DNA of 64,000 bases, taken from NCBI GenBank assembly GCA_964408805.1, contig CAYPAV010000013.1:67549-131548 (forward strand). The letters run 5' to 3'. Origin of the DNA: CAYPAV01 sp964408805 (GTDB lineage: Bacteria; Pseudomonadota; Alphaproteobacteria; UBA8366). Below the pieces are notes generated by a model that saw only the letters and a list, made by a program, of their open reading frames with translations, had not been told where the DNA came from and did no database searches. This document shows, in pieces, positions 16,695-24,228 of this stretch. Each line of letters begins with the position of its first letter. Within the stretch, counting starts at the first letter, position 1. The translations under genes and the position numbers were made by a program.

Positions 16695-17699
16695 CTATTT
16701 CCATACTGCGTTCGCCACGCGCAGAAAATTGCCGCCGAGGATTCCCAAGATCTCGTCGTCGCCATAGCCGTGCTGGACCATCAACTCGGTCACCTCAATA
16801 AGCCGCGAGGGATGGAGGTAGGAGCCAATCCAATCGGACGGCGGATAGCCTTTCGGGAAGGTGTCGGGATTGGCCGTTCGGCGCGCCGATTGCTGGGCCA
16901 GGTAGTAGACATGATCGATGCCGATCGCGACATGCGCCGGGCCGACCAGGTTCGCCACGTGATCGATATGGCGGAGCATGGCCTCGGGCGAGGCCATCAT
17001 GTCCTCGGCCAGGAAATGGCCGGCGCCGTTGATCCCGACGATCCCGCCGGTGGCGGCACAGGCCTTGATCTGGTCGTCCCGGATGTTGCGGTCGTGTGAA
17101 TGCACCGCATCGGCATTGGAATGGGAGAAAATCACCGGTTGGGCCGAGGCCTCCACCGCATCCATCGACGAGCGATAGCCGACATGGGTGCAATCGACGA
17201 TCATGCCGACCCGGTTCATTTCCGCGACCAAACGCAATCCGAAGCTGCTGAGCCCGCCATCGGTAAGTTCATGGCAGCCGTCGGCCGCCATGTTGCGTTT
17301 ATTGTAGGCGAACAGCATGTGGCGGACGCCGAGGTCGTAATAGACCTCGACCATCTCGACCTGCCCGGCCAGGGGATTGCTGCCCTGAAAGTGGAACCCG
17401 ATGGCAAGCTTTCCGGCCTGCCGCGCGGCCTGGATGTCTTCGACCGAACGCACGAACGCGCAATGATCCGACCAGCCGTCGAGACGCGCGCGCTGTGCCG
17501 CGATATGGCGGACCGTCTCCTCCAGACTCATCCGGTCGACGCCGATGGTCAGCGAGACGAAATCGATTCCCGCCTCGGCGAATTCCGGCAGGATCGTGCC
17601 TTGGTTTTCGTAGCCCGCCCCCCAGGGCAGCGTCAGGTCGCAGATCACGGCTTGCGCGTGCAATGCCCGCGCCTGGTCGGAGACGACGATTTCGCCCAT
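16695..17699 (-). CDS. Membrane-dipeptidase-like peptidase M19
   Basis: 334 residues, no signal peptide. The amidohydrolase-type barrel of renal dipeptidases is seen in GFHFQGSNPLAGQVEMVEVYYDLGVRHMLFAYNKRN near residue 97, VDCTHVGYRSSMDAVEAS near 168 and PVIFSHSNADAVHSHDRNIRDDQIKACAATGG near 187 (metal His and the HS-N element), and HVAIGIDHVYY near 255 with the catalytic-site Asp. The usual first motif DGHxD is replaced by CDLTLPW near residue 20, so one zinc site may be altered; several catabolic M19 homologues show this. May hydrolyse D-amino-acid dipeptides or an unrelated amide. It is 168 bp upstream of bcrC and 22 bp downstream of the cupin gene. Confidence 0.83.
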   Translation of the reverse strand: MGEIVVSDQARALHAQAVICDLTLPWGAGYENQGTILPEFAEAGIDFVSLTIGVDRMSLEETVRHIAAQRARLDGWSDHCAFVRSVEDIQAARQAGKLAIGFHFQGSNPLAGQVEMVEVYYDLGVRHMLFAYNKRNMAADGCHELTDGGLSSFGLRLVAEMNRVGMIVDCTHVGYRSSMDAVEASAQPVIFSHSNADAVHSHDRNIRDDQIKACAATGGIVGINGAGHFLAEDMMASPEAMLRHIDHVANLVGPAHVAIGIDHVYYLAQQSARRTANPDTFPKGYPPSDWIGSYLHPSRLIEVTELMVQHGYGDDEILGILGGNFLRVANAVWK

Positions 17700-17721
17700 C
17701 AGAGGTTCTTGATCCGCCGAA

Positions 17722-18105
17722 TCAGAACCAGGTCGCCTTGCCGCCGGCGAGGGTCACGGTGATATGGCCCATCGTCGTGTCGGCCTTGGCGCCGTGCCAG
17801 TGTTTCTCGCCCGCCTTGATGTGGACCACGTCGCCAACCTTGATTTCGATCTCCTCGCCCTCGGTCGCGACCATTCCGGTACCATGGGTGACGATCAGGA
17901 TCTGATCGCAATCATGCGCATGCCAGCCGGTGGTCGAGCCCAAGGTGAAATTGACCACGCTGCAATTATAGTTCTCCGACTCGCCGGCCGGGATGATCGT
18001 CTGCCGCGACCGGCGGACCTCGCCCCCGGTCCAGCCCTCAATCGGCGTCGCCTCGCCGAGATCGACTTCCGGAATGTCGTTAAGCGTTACCACGCGCATG
18101 GTCAT
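17722..18105 (-). CDS. Small single-domain cupin protein
   Basis: 127 residues from ATG 18105 (a second ATG at 18099 is equally good relative to AGGGAGG). One conserved cupin barrel: TTGWHAHDCDQILIVTHGTGMV near residue 63 contains His-x-His plus a Gln/Asp in place of the usual Glu, and GDVVHIKAGEKHWHGA near 92 supplies the last His. A metal site is therefore likely. Such short cupins act as dioxygenases, isomerases or sugar-acid binding proteins; nothing here decides which. It precedes the dipeptidase (22 bp) on the same strand. Confidence 0.8.
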   Translation of the reverse strand: MTMRVVTLNDIPEVDLGEATPIEGWTGGEVRRSRQTIIPAGESENYNCSVVNFTLGSTTGWHAHDCDQILIVTHGTGMVATEGEEIEIKVGDVVHIKAGEKHWHGAKADTTMGHITVTLAGGKATWF

Positions 18106-18202
18106 GTCCTCCCTATAGCTATCACACATCAGGACCAACTAGGTATCACGGCGAATATGGGAACGACTATAGGCTAAAGCCGAGCGCAATCGGCACCGTG
18201 CT

Positions 18203-18718
18203 TCAGGCGAGGTAGCTGTTTGGGAGAGGCGTTCTCATGGCGGCGGGGTAGTTTAGGGAGAGGATTTGGTCCGGCGTCTTGCCGTCCTTCGAGAAGGGGA
18301 GGGAGAGGCGGTCGTATTCGGCCGCATGGGATGAATCGAGTGCAAGGGTGCGCGCGTAATGAGGCTTCACGGTTTGGGTCACCGTCCGGAAAGCCGCCAG
18401 AATCCCATATCGATTCTCCGACTCGAGTTCGCTCACGCGGAAGCCGGTCAGGTCGCGCCCCTGAATTCGAACTAACTCCGTCCCGAAGACGCGGATGCGG
18501 AAGTCCTCGCCCCCATCAAGGATGTCGACCAGGGACACATTCGCGAGATATGCTTGGATTTCCGCAATATCGAAGGCGTCGCGCGACGGCGCCACGCCTT
18601 CACTTTCGTCGAAGACGCTTTTCCACAAGCCATAAACTACCCGCTGGCCTTCCTGGGGAAGGTCGTCGGGGGTCGTCACAGGCCGAAGTTCAACCGGTTC
18701 TCTGCCGGTATTGCCCAT
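18203..18718 (-). CDS. PAS_5-type PAS domain protein
   Basis: 171 residues consisting almost entirely of one PAS domain of the PAS_5 (DUF1488-like naming varies) alphaproteobacterial type: LANVSLVDILDGGEDFRIRVFGTELVRIQGRDLTGFRVSELE in the middle and YDRLSLPFSKDGKTPDQILSLNYP near the C-terminus. No output domain is attached, as is usual for this family, whose role is unknown; it may sense a ligand or interact with a regulator. A second member lies at 53701-54165. Its upstream region is strikingly AT-rich compared with the rest of the window. Confidence 0.82.
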   Translation of the reverse strand: MGNTGREPVELRPVTTPDDLPQEGQRVVYGLWKSVFDESEGVAPSRDAFDIAEIQAYLANVSLVDILDGGEDFRIRVFGTELVRIQGRDLTGFRVSELESENRYGILAAFRTVTQTVKPHYARTLALDSSHAAEYDRLSLPFSKDGKTPDQILSLNYPAAMRTPLPNSYLA

Positions 18719-18929
18719 TTTTTACAACCAGTTGTGGGCGCGCTGCGCCAATGTGATGGGGGAATTTGACGTCAAAATATTAAGAAAGGATTAAGGATTC
18801 AAATTGGGTCCAAAATTAAACCAAATGGTCCCTATTTGGTGCGCAACATCAATCAATTTCTTGAAAATTCGTGCGTTTCCATCTCATCTTAACATCGGCG
18901 TTGTCGCCCGATTCGAAGGAGGTAGCTAA
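18719..18929. promoter_or_regulatory. AT-rich divergent intergenic region with inverted repeat 18820-18840
   Basis: This 211-bp stretch separates the PAS_5 gene (-) from the FMN reductase gene (+) and is far richer in A+T than its surroundings. It contains a perfect inverted repeat ACCAAAT (18820-18826) / ATTTGGT (18834-18840) with a 7-bp spacer, and TTGACGTCAA around 18767-18776, a 10-bp palindrome. Either could be an operator for one or both divergent genes. GAAGGAGGT at about 18916-18924 is the ribosome site of the FMN reductase. No ORF is convincing here. Confidence 0.5.
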
Positions 18930-19493
18930 ATGCCAAACGACCCGTCGATCAATGTGCTCGGAATCTCAGGAAGCCTGCGGAAAGGTTCGCTGAATTTGAA
19001 GGCGCTGAAGGCGGCGGGCGGTTTGCTGCCGGCGGGTTGTGCGTTCCAAATCGCGGACATTTCCGGCGTCCCGGTCTACGACAATGACGTCTACGACAAG
19101 GGCTTTCCGCCCGCGGTCGAGACATTGCGGGCGCAGGTGTCGGCTGCCGACGCGCTGCTTATCGCCACGCCGGAGTACAATTACTCGATTCCCGGTGTCC
19201 TGAAGAACGCGATCGACTGGGTCTCGCGGCCGCCGGACCAACCTTTCGCCGGGAAACCAGTGGCGCTCTTGGGTGCTTCGCCGGGCGGTTCCGGCACCAT
19301 GCGGGCGCAGTATCATCTCCGCCAGGTCTTCGTCTTTCTCGACATGAAGCCGGTCAACAAGCCGGAGGTCTTCATCCCGGGTGCCGCGGGCAAGTTCGAC
19401 GAAGCGGGGGCGCTCACCGACGAAAGGACGGCCGAAAGCCTCGCCGCCCTCGGCGCCTCGCTCGTCGACTGGACGTTGCGCCTGAAGGGCTAA
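18930..19493 (+). CDS. NADPH-dependent FMN reductase
   Basis: 187 residues with an excellent ribosome site (AAGGAGGT). VLGISGSLRKGSLNLKAL near residue 10 is the FMN phosphate-binding loop of the flavodoxin-like NAD(P)H:FMN/quinone reductases; TPEYNYSIPGVLKNAIDWVSRP near 80 is the second signature, and LLGASPGGSGTMRAQYHLRQV near 112 the third. It would supply reduced flavin or reduce quinones. This is notable because four luciferase-like flavin monooxygenases in the window may need FMNH2. It stands alone, convergent with the Sec-containing GST. Confidence 0.88.
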   Translation: MPNDPSINVLGISGSLRKGSLNLKALKAAGGLLPAGCAFQIADISGVPVYDNDVYDKGFPPAVETLRAQVSAADALLIATPEYNYSIPGVLKNAIDWVSRPPDQPFAGKPVALLGASPGGSGTMRAQYHLRQVFVFLDMKPVNKPEVFIPGAAGKFDEAGALTDERTAESLAALGASLVDWTLRLKG

Positions 19494-19580
19494 TTCCAAG
19501 GGTAAGGCCGCGACGAAAATGGCGGGCTCCGATCGGCTCGGTGCCCGCCATGATATTCGCCTCGAAACGCGTTTGTGCGT

Positions 19581-20282
19581 CTATTCCGCCGCCGCCGCGG
19601 TCTCGGCGTCGAACATCTTGCCCACGAGATAGCCGTAGCGCGACATCGCCGCCTTGAAGTCCGGCACGAAGCTATCCGCCACCGAGCCGGTGACGAGATC
19701 GGTCGTAAGCAACGCCTCGGTCCAGGCCTTCACCAGTGGGAAATCGTCGAGCAGACCCGTTTTCAGTTTCTCCTCGGCGATCATGAAGCGCTGCAGGAAG
19801 GGCGCATAGGCCGCATCCACCAGGCAAAGCTGGTCGCCGTTGAAATAGGGGCCGTCATTGCCGCGCTCGTTGGCGATCGCCTCTTCGAGCTTGGTCAGGA
19901 CCTTGAGCGCGCCCTCGCGGCCCTCGTCCATCTCCTCCTGGGTTTCCCGGCGATAGCAGCCGCTCATGCCCTTCGAGAAGTCGGGGACGAAATCGGTCCA
20001 GGCGCGATTGCGCGCGCGCTTGATGGGATCGGCCGGATGAAGCTGCGGATCGACCACTTCGTCGAGGAACTCGGCGATGGCGTTCGATTCGAACAGCGGC
20101 TCTTCGTCGATACTCAGGACCGGAACCTTGCCGTGCGGCGAGATCTTCAAGAACCAGTCCGGCTTTTCGCGGAGATTGATATAGGTGACGTCGAAATCAA
20201 CGCCCTTGGTGCGCAGCACGATCACGGCGCGCTGGACCCAGGGTCAAGTTACCGAACTTATCAGGTGATACTTCTTGGCCAT
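19581..20282 (-). CDS. Glutathione S-transferase with selenocysteine at the active site (in-frame UGA, codon 13)
   Basis: Starting at ATG 20282 (AGGAGGGGG just upstream) and reading the UGA at 20246-20244 as Sec gives 233 residues: MAKKYHLISSVT-Sec-PWVQRAVIVLRTKG. Thiol-type GSTs have Cys-Pro-Tyr/Trp-Val-Gln-Arg at this place, so Sec13 replaces the catalytic Cys. Without readthrough the protein begins at a GTG (20225) and lacks the first strand and active site, which is implausible because the ribosome site and start lie upstream of the UGA. HGKVPVLSIDEEPLFESNAIAEFLDE near residue 54 is the glutathione-binding cis-Pro and E-S motif; the helical C-terminal domain contains LVDAAYAPFLQRF near 160. 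GST homologues with Sec have been reported from marine metagenomes. Probably a glutathione-dependent reductase or thioltransferase. Confidence 0.9.
20208..20246 (-). promoter_or_regulatory. Sec UGA codon and bacterial SECIS element of the GST gene
   Basis: UGA is at 20246-20244. In mRNA sense CAGCGCG (20234-20228) pairs with CGUGCUG (20220-20214), seven pairs including one G-U, closing the apical loop CCGUGAU (20227-20221). Below it, after a small internal loop, GGU (20238-20236) pairs with ACC (20210-20208). The loop lies 17-23 nt after the UGA, nearly the same spacing as in the UGSC gene of this window. If the top G-C pair is open the loop begins with G, as favoured in bacterial SECIS elements. 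Confidence 0.8.
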
Positions 20283-20393
20283 ATCGGGCCCCCTCCTGGT
20301 TTCGGGTGGAAGACGGATTGTGCGCCGACCTTAAGGCGCGGACTATATTGAGTCAAAGAAAGCGGCGATGCGTTAACGAAGGAGTGAACGGCG

Positions 20394-21395
20394 ATGAAAT
20401 TCGGACTCTACATCTCGACCCAATGGCCCGAGGGCGTCGATATCTCGTCCGAGCTGGACAATATGCTGGAGCAGGTGCGCGTCGCCCGCGACAACGGCTT
20501 CGACTCGGTCTGGATGGGGCAGCATTATCTGACGGCGCCGATGCAGATGATGCAAACCATGCCGCTCCTGGCCCGCCTCGCCGCCGAGGGCGAAGGCATG
20601 ACCTTCGGCACGGCGGTTATCCTGCTGTCGATGCTGAACCCGGTCGTCGTCGCCGAGGAAGCCGCGACCCTCGACTGGCTCACCGGAGGGAACTTCGTGC
20701 TCGGTGTCGGCATGGGCTATCGCAAAGAGGAGTTCGAGAGTCTCGGCGTTCCGTTCAAGGAGCGGGTCGGGCGGTTGGAAGAGGGGGTCGAGGTGATCCG
20801 TCGCCTATGGTCGGAGGACCGGGTCGACCATGATGGCAAGTATTTCAAGGTCGATGGGCTGGGGTCCAGTATCCGCCCCAAGAAGCCCGGCGGGCCGCCG
20901 ATTTGGCTAGGCGGTCAGGTGCCGGCGGCGGTGGCCCGCGCGGCCCGGATCGGCGATGCCTGGATGGCCGCGCCCACCGATAGCATCGGACGCGTTGCCA
21001 AATGCATGGACATGTTCCGAAAGGCTCGCGCCGAGGCGGGCCTCGAGATGCCGGACACCATGCCCATCACCCGCGAATGCTGTGTCCGGGGGTCCCGCGC
21101 GGAAGCGCTCGAGGTCTGCCGCCCGGCGCTGTTGGACAAATACCAGGCCTATGCATCCTGGGGGGCCGCCGGGACCGGGGAGAAGGGCAAGACCTTCGCC
21201 GACGCCTTCGACGAGTTCATGGTCGATCGCTTCATCGTCGGTGACGAAGCCGAATGCGCCGACGAGTTCCAGCGCTACCGGGACGAACTCGGTATCGACA
21301 GCTTCGTCCTGCGGATGAGCTGGGTCGGCCTGGGTCAGGCGCCGATGCTGGAGACCATCGAGCGCGTCGGCCGCATCGCGGCGCGGATCGCCTGA
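20394..21395 (+). CDS. Luciferase-like (LLM class) flavin-dependent oxidoreductase
   Basis: 333 residues. MKFGLYISTQWPEGVDISSEL opens the barrel; GFDSVWMGQHYL near residue 40, TWxxx-like VVVAEEAATLDWLTGGNFVLGVGMGYRKEEFESLG near 83-118 and PPIWLGGQVPAAVARAARIGDAW near 168 are the family signatures. It resembles alkanal monooxygenase alpha-type enzymes using FMNH2. Divergent from the Sec-GST over 111 bp and convergent with the secreted protein at 21427. Paralogue of 9047-10081. Substrate unknown; FMNH2 may come from the reductase at 18930. Confidence 0.85.
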   Translation: MKFGLYISTQWPEGVDISSELDNMLEQVRVARDNGFDSVWMGQHYLTAPMQMMQTMPLLARLAAEGEGMTFGTAVILLSMLNPVVVAEEAATLDWLTGGNFVLGVGMGYRKEEFESLGVPFKERVGRLEEGVEVIRRLWSEDRVDHDGKYFKVDGLGSSIRPKKPGGPPIWLGGQVPAAVARAARIGDAWMAAPTDSIGRVAKCMDMFRKARAEAGLEMPDTMPITRECCVRGSRAEALEVCRPALLDKYQAYASWGAAGTGEKGKTFADAFDEFMVDRFIVGDEAECADEFQRYRDELGIDSFVLRMSWVGLGQAPMLETIERVGRIAARIA

Positions 21396-21426
21396 GACGA
21401 ACTATCGGCGCGCGCGGGGCTCCGGC

Positions 21427-22236
21427 CTATGTTCCCGCGCCGACCGCATCCCAATAGCGGAGCACATTGTCCCACATCAGGCGGTCGTGGCGTCGCTGCA
21501 GGCAGCTCTTGAGCGAGACCGCACCCACCTCGACGACCCGGCTGTCCCAGCAGGTCTTGAACTCCTGGGCGGCGGTCTCCACACGTGCCTTAGGCGCGCT
21601 TCCAAGTGGGGTGTTCATCGCCCGCCGCCACAGGCCGGCCCGCGCGGTCCGGTCCTTGCCGGCGCCTTCCGGCACCGCGTTGACCAGACGGTTCAGCGCC
21701 CAGACGGTCTCGACCGTGCCACCGGCCTTGTCGATCTTTCGTGTGCCGGTCATCCGGAGGGGTCCAACGGCAAGGGCGATATCCTGCGCGGTCTGCGGGT
21801 TCGGATCACCCGCCGTGGGCACCGGCGTCAAGGCGACGCCGCCGCCGAATTCGATCGCCGCCGAAATGGCGCCAAGCTTGGCGAGCGCGCTTTCGTCGAT
21901 CTCGATCACCACCGCCGTATGGCCCCGGCGCGCGGTCGCGACACGAACATGTTCTGTGGCCGGCACGGTGCTCGTCGTACCGTCCGCATCGGTCAGCACC
22001 AAGTTCAGCCGGTGCCCTTTAGCGACCTCGTATGGCGTCGAGGCGACCGGGATGTCACGCTCCTTCTGAAGACAATAGGTCGTGAACTCGGCCCTGCAGG
22101 TGCCGTCCTCGCAGACCAGCTTGGTCGCGGTATCGGTTTCCAAGAGTGCCAAAATCTGCGGTGCCGCCTGTGCCGGTCCAGCGAAGATCAGTGTTGCCAG
22201 TCCAAGCAACGGCCATTGGAGATGTCGGATCGTCAT
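21427..22236 (-). CDS. Secreted protein of unknown function
   Basis: 269 residues from ATG 22236, which is followed by a clear Sec signal peptide (MTIRHLQWPLLGLATLIFAG, cleavage expected after PAQA near residue 24). The mature part has Cys pairs near the start (CEDGTCRAEFTTYCLQ) and near the end (KTCWDSR, KSCLQRR), suggesting disulphides in the periplasm, and a middle region rich in Thr/Ala/Val beta-strand-like sequence. No known domain recognised. It stands alone between a convergent oxidoreductase and a downstream quinone oxidoreductase on the same strand with 130 bp between; it is probably its own unit. Confidence 0.72.
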   Translation of the reverse strand: MTIRHLQWPLLGLATLIFAGPAQAAPQILALLETDTATKLVCEDGTCRAEFTTYCLQKERDIPVASTPYEVAKGHRLNLVLTDADGTTSTVPATEHVRVATARRGHTAVVIEIDESALAKLGAISAAIEFGGGVALTPVPTAGDPNPQTAQDIALAVGPLRMTGTRKIDKAGGTVETVWALNRLVNAVPEGAGKDRTARAGLWRRAMNTPLGSAPKARVETAAQEFKTCWDSRVVEVGAVSLKSCLQRRHDRLMWDNVLRYWDAVGAGT

Positions 22237-22366
22237 GAGATGTCCCCCGTCATTGGCGCCGAAAAGCGCCGCTGCCAACAGCAAAGGGGAATCGTGCGCG
22301 TCCTTTATCGCGAAGTCAATCGTATCGACATACCGCGCCGGCTCACGATTTTGTGGGGTTCGTCAA

Positions 22367-23329
22367 TTACGGCGTCAGCAAAATCTTCCCGAAATGTTGA
22401 TTGTCCTTCATGTATTGGTGCGCTTCGACCGCCTCGTCGAACGTGAATGTCCGGTCGATCGGGATCGACAACTCGCCCGCCTCGACGGCGCCCCAGAGGT
22501 CGGCCTTCATGAGACGGATGATTTCCGCGACTTCCTGCTCGCCCCGGGTCCGGAAGGTGACGCCGATATAGTCGATCCGGCGGAGCGCATGCAGGTCGAA
22601 ATCGAACTCGCCCTTGAAGCCGCCGAGGCGGCCCACATTGACGATGCGACCCAAGATTCGCGTGGCCTTGAGGTTGTCGTTCATAACTCCGCCCGACACC
22701 TGATCGACGATCAGATCGACGCCCTTGCCGTCGGTCGCCTCGAGGACCGCGTCGGCCCAGGCCGGATCGCTCGAATCGAGTGCCATGTCGGCCCCGTATT
22801 CGGTCAGCTTCGCGCGCCGGCCGTCATGGGTCGAGGTGCCGATGACGAGCCTCGCCCCCATAAATTTAGCAATCTGCATGCCGAGGATGCCGACCCCCGA
22901 ACTCGCCCCTTGGATCAGAACCGCGTCGTCCTTTTCCATCCGGCCGGCGGTCACGATCGCGTTGTGCATGGTCTGCAGCGAGACCGGCAGGGTGGCCGCC
23001 TGCTCGAAGCTCATATTGTTGGCGGGGATCTTCCAGGCGCGCGCCGGTGCCGTGACCGCGAATTCGGCATAAGCACCGGTGCCGGTGCACATGACTCGGT
23101 CGCCCGGCGAAAGGTCGCCGACATCGGCGCCGACCTCGACAACCTCGCCCGCCCATTCGCGCCCCGCGACACCGCCCGAGGCGAAGCCCCGCGCGCCCGC
23201 GATCGCCATCAGGTCGGCGCGGTTGAGTCCGGCCGCCTTTACCTGGACGAGGACCTCTCCCGGCTTCGGTTCCGGTCGCGGCGCATCGGTGATTTCGAGT
23301 CCACCTTCGGCGATGACAACGGCTTTCAT
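22367..23329 (-). CDS. Zinc-independent quinone oxidoreductase / MDR-type alcohol dehydrogenase superfamily
   Basis: 320 residues from ATG 23329 with GGGAGGAG upstream. MKAVVIAEGGLEITDAPRPEPKPGEVLVQVKAAGLNRADLM is typical of the NADPH:quinone reductase branch (NRAD instead of the zinc-binding C-H motif). VLIQGASSGVGILGMQIAKFMGARLVIGTS near residue 138 is the NADPH-binding loop (A-S-S-G-V-G). C-terminal FDEAVEAHQYMKDNQHFGKILLTP is standard for QOR/PIG3-type members. It ends the minus-strand operon that starts with the molybdenum hydroxylase at 28061 and would reduce an enone or quinone intermediate. Confidence 0.87.
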   Translation of the reverse strand: MKAVVIAEGGLEITDAPRPEPKPGEVLVQVKAAGLNRADLMAIAGARGFASGGVAGREWAGEVVEVGADVGDLSPGDRVMCTGTGAYAEFAVTAPARAWKIPANNMSFEQAATLPVSLQTMHNAIVTAGRMEKDDAVLIQGASSGVGILGMQIAKFMGARLVIGTSTHDGRRAKLTEYGADMALDSSDPAWADAVLEATDGKGVDLIVDQVSGGVMNDNLKATRILGRIVNVGRLGGFKGEFDFDLHALRRIDYIGVTFRTRGEQEVAEIIRLMKADLWGAVEAGELSIPIDRTFTFDEAVEAHQYMKDNQHFGKILLTP

Positions 23330-23374
23330 GGCAACTCCTCCCAAAAGGTCGATTGATTCGGCTAGCGCGGGGCG

Positions 23375-24214
23375 TCAATCCAGCAGCGGTGCGAATTCAT
23401 CAAGGTTTCGCAAAACCTCCTCGCGGCCGATGCCTGAAAATTGCAGCAAGCCGCGTTCGATACCCGCATTCGCATAGCGCTCGACCTCCGCTTTCTCGGA
23501 CGGTAGGCGAAACACCGTCACCGACAGCGATGCCGGATCGCGCCCGGCCGCCTCGGCAATCTCGCGAAGCCGCGCCATGCCTTTTTCCGGATCGAATCCA
23601 TGCGTTGGACGCGGGAACCAGCCGTCGCAATAGTCGACGACGCGCCGCAGGGTGTGATCCGTCTCACCGCCCATCAGCAGCGGCGGATGAGGTTTCCGGA
23701 CCGGTTTCGGGTCGCACCAAAGGGGATCGAAATCGACGAACTCGCCATGGAATTCGGCCTCATCCTCGGTCCAGAGCGCCTTCATCGCCAGCACATGCTC
23801 TCGAAGCCGGGCGAAGCGGGTCTCGTACTCGACGCCGTGGTTGTTCATCTCGGCCACGTTCCAGCCGCCGCCCATCCCCAAGATGAAACGCCCTTCCGAC
23901 AGAACGTCGAGGCTCGCCACCGCCTTGGCGGTGATGATGGGATCGCGCTGCGGGACGAGACAGATTCCCGTTCCGATCGTGAGCTTGTTCGTCGACGCGG
24001 CTGCATAGGCGCAGGCGACGAAGGGGTCCATCATCGCCGCATAGCTTCTTGGCATTTGCGCGCGGCCGCCACGGAAGGTCCCCTCGCTGTTCAGCGGGAT
24101 ATTGGTGTGCTCGGGAATGAATATCGATTCGAACCCGCGGGCCTCGAGCTCGCGGGCCAACTCATCGACCCGCATGCCGTAATCGGTTGCGGGAAAAATT
24201 ACACCGATATGCAT
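23375..24214 (-). CDS. Luciferase-like (LLM class) oxidoreductase, F420/FMN type
   Basis: 279 residues from ATG 24214; the frame stays open upstream but that part only shadows the neighbouring acyl-CoA dehydrogenase. MHIGVIFPATDYGMRVDELARELEARGFESIFIPEHTNIP opens it, LTIGTGICLVPQRDPIITAKAVASLDVLSEGRFILGMGGGW near residue 78-115 and PPLLMGGETDHTLRRVVDYCDGWFPRP near 178 are the F420-dependent-like (Rv3093c/ MSMEG-type) signatures. Position between an acyl-CoA dehydrogenase (14 bp) and a quinone oxidoreductase in one operon suggests a degradative pathway. Substrate not deducible. Confidence 0.85.
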   Translation of the reverse strand: MHIGVIFPATDYGMRVDELARELEARGFESIFIPEHTNIPLNSEGTFRGGRAQMPRSYAAMMDPFVACAYAAASTNKLTIGTGICLVPQRDPIITAKAVASLDVLSEGRFILGMGGGWNVAEMNNHGVEYETRFARLREHVLAMKALWTEDEAEFHGEFVDFDPLWCDPKPVRKPHPPLLMGGETDHTLRRVVDYCDGWFPRPTHGFDPEKGMARLREIAEAAGRDPASLSVTVFRLPSEKAEVERYANAGIERGLLQFSGIGREEVLRNLDEFAPLLD

Positions 24215-24228
24215 GACGATCTTTCCTT

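Noticed and set aside
19581..20225. GST starting at the GTG 20225
   Set aside because: It would lack the first beta strand and active-site residue; the ribosome site and a conserved N-terminus lie upstream of the UGA in the same frame.
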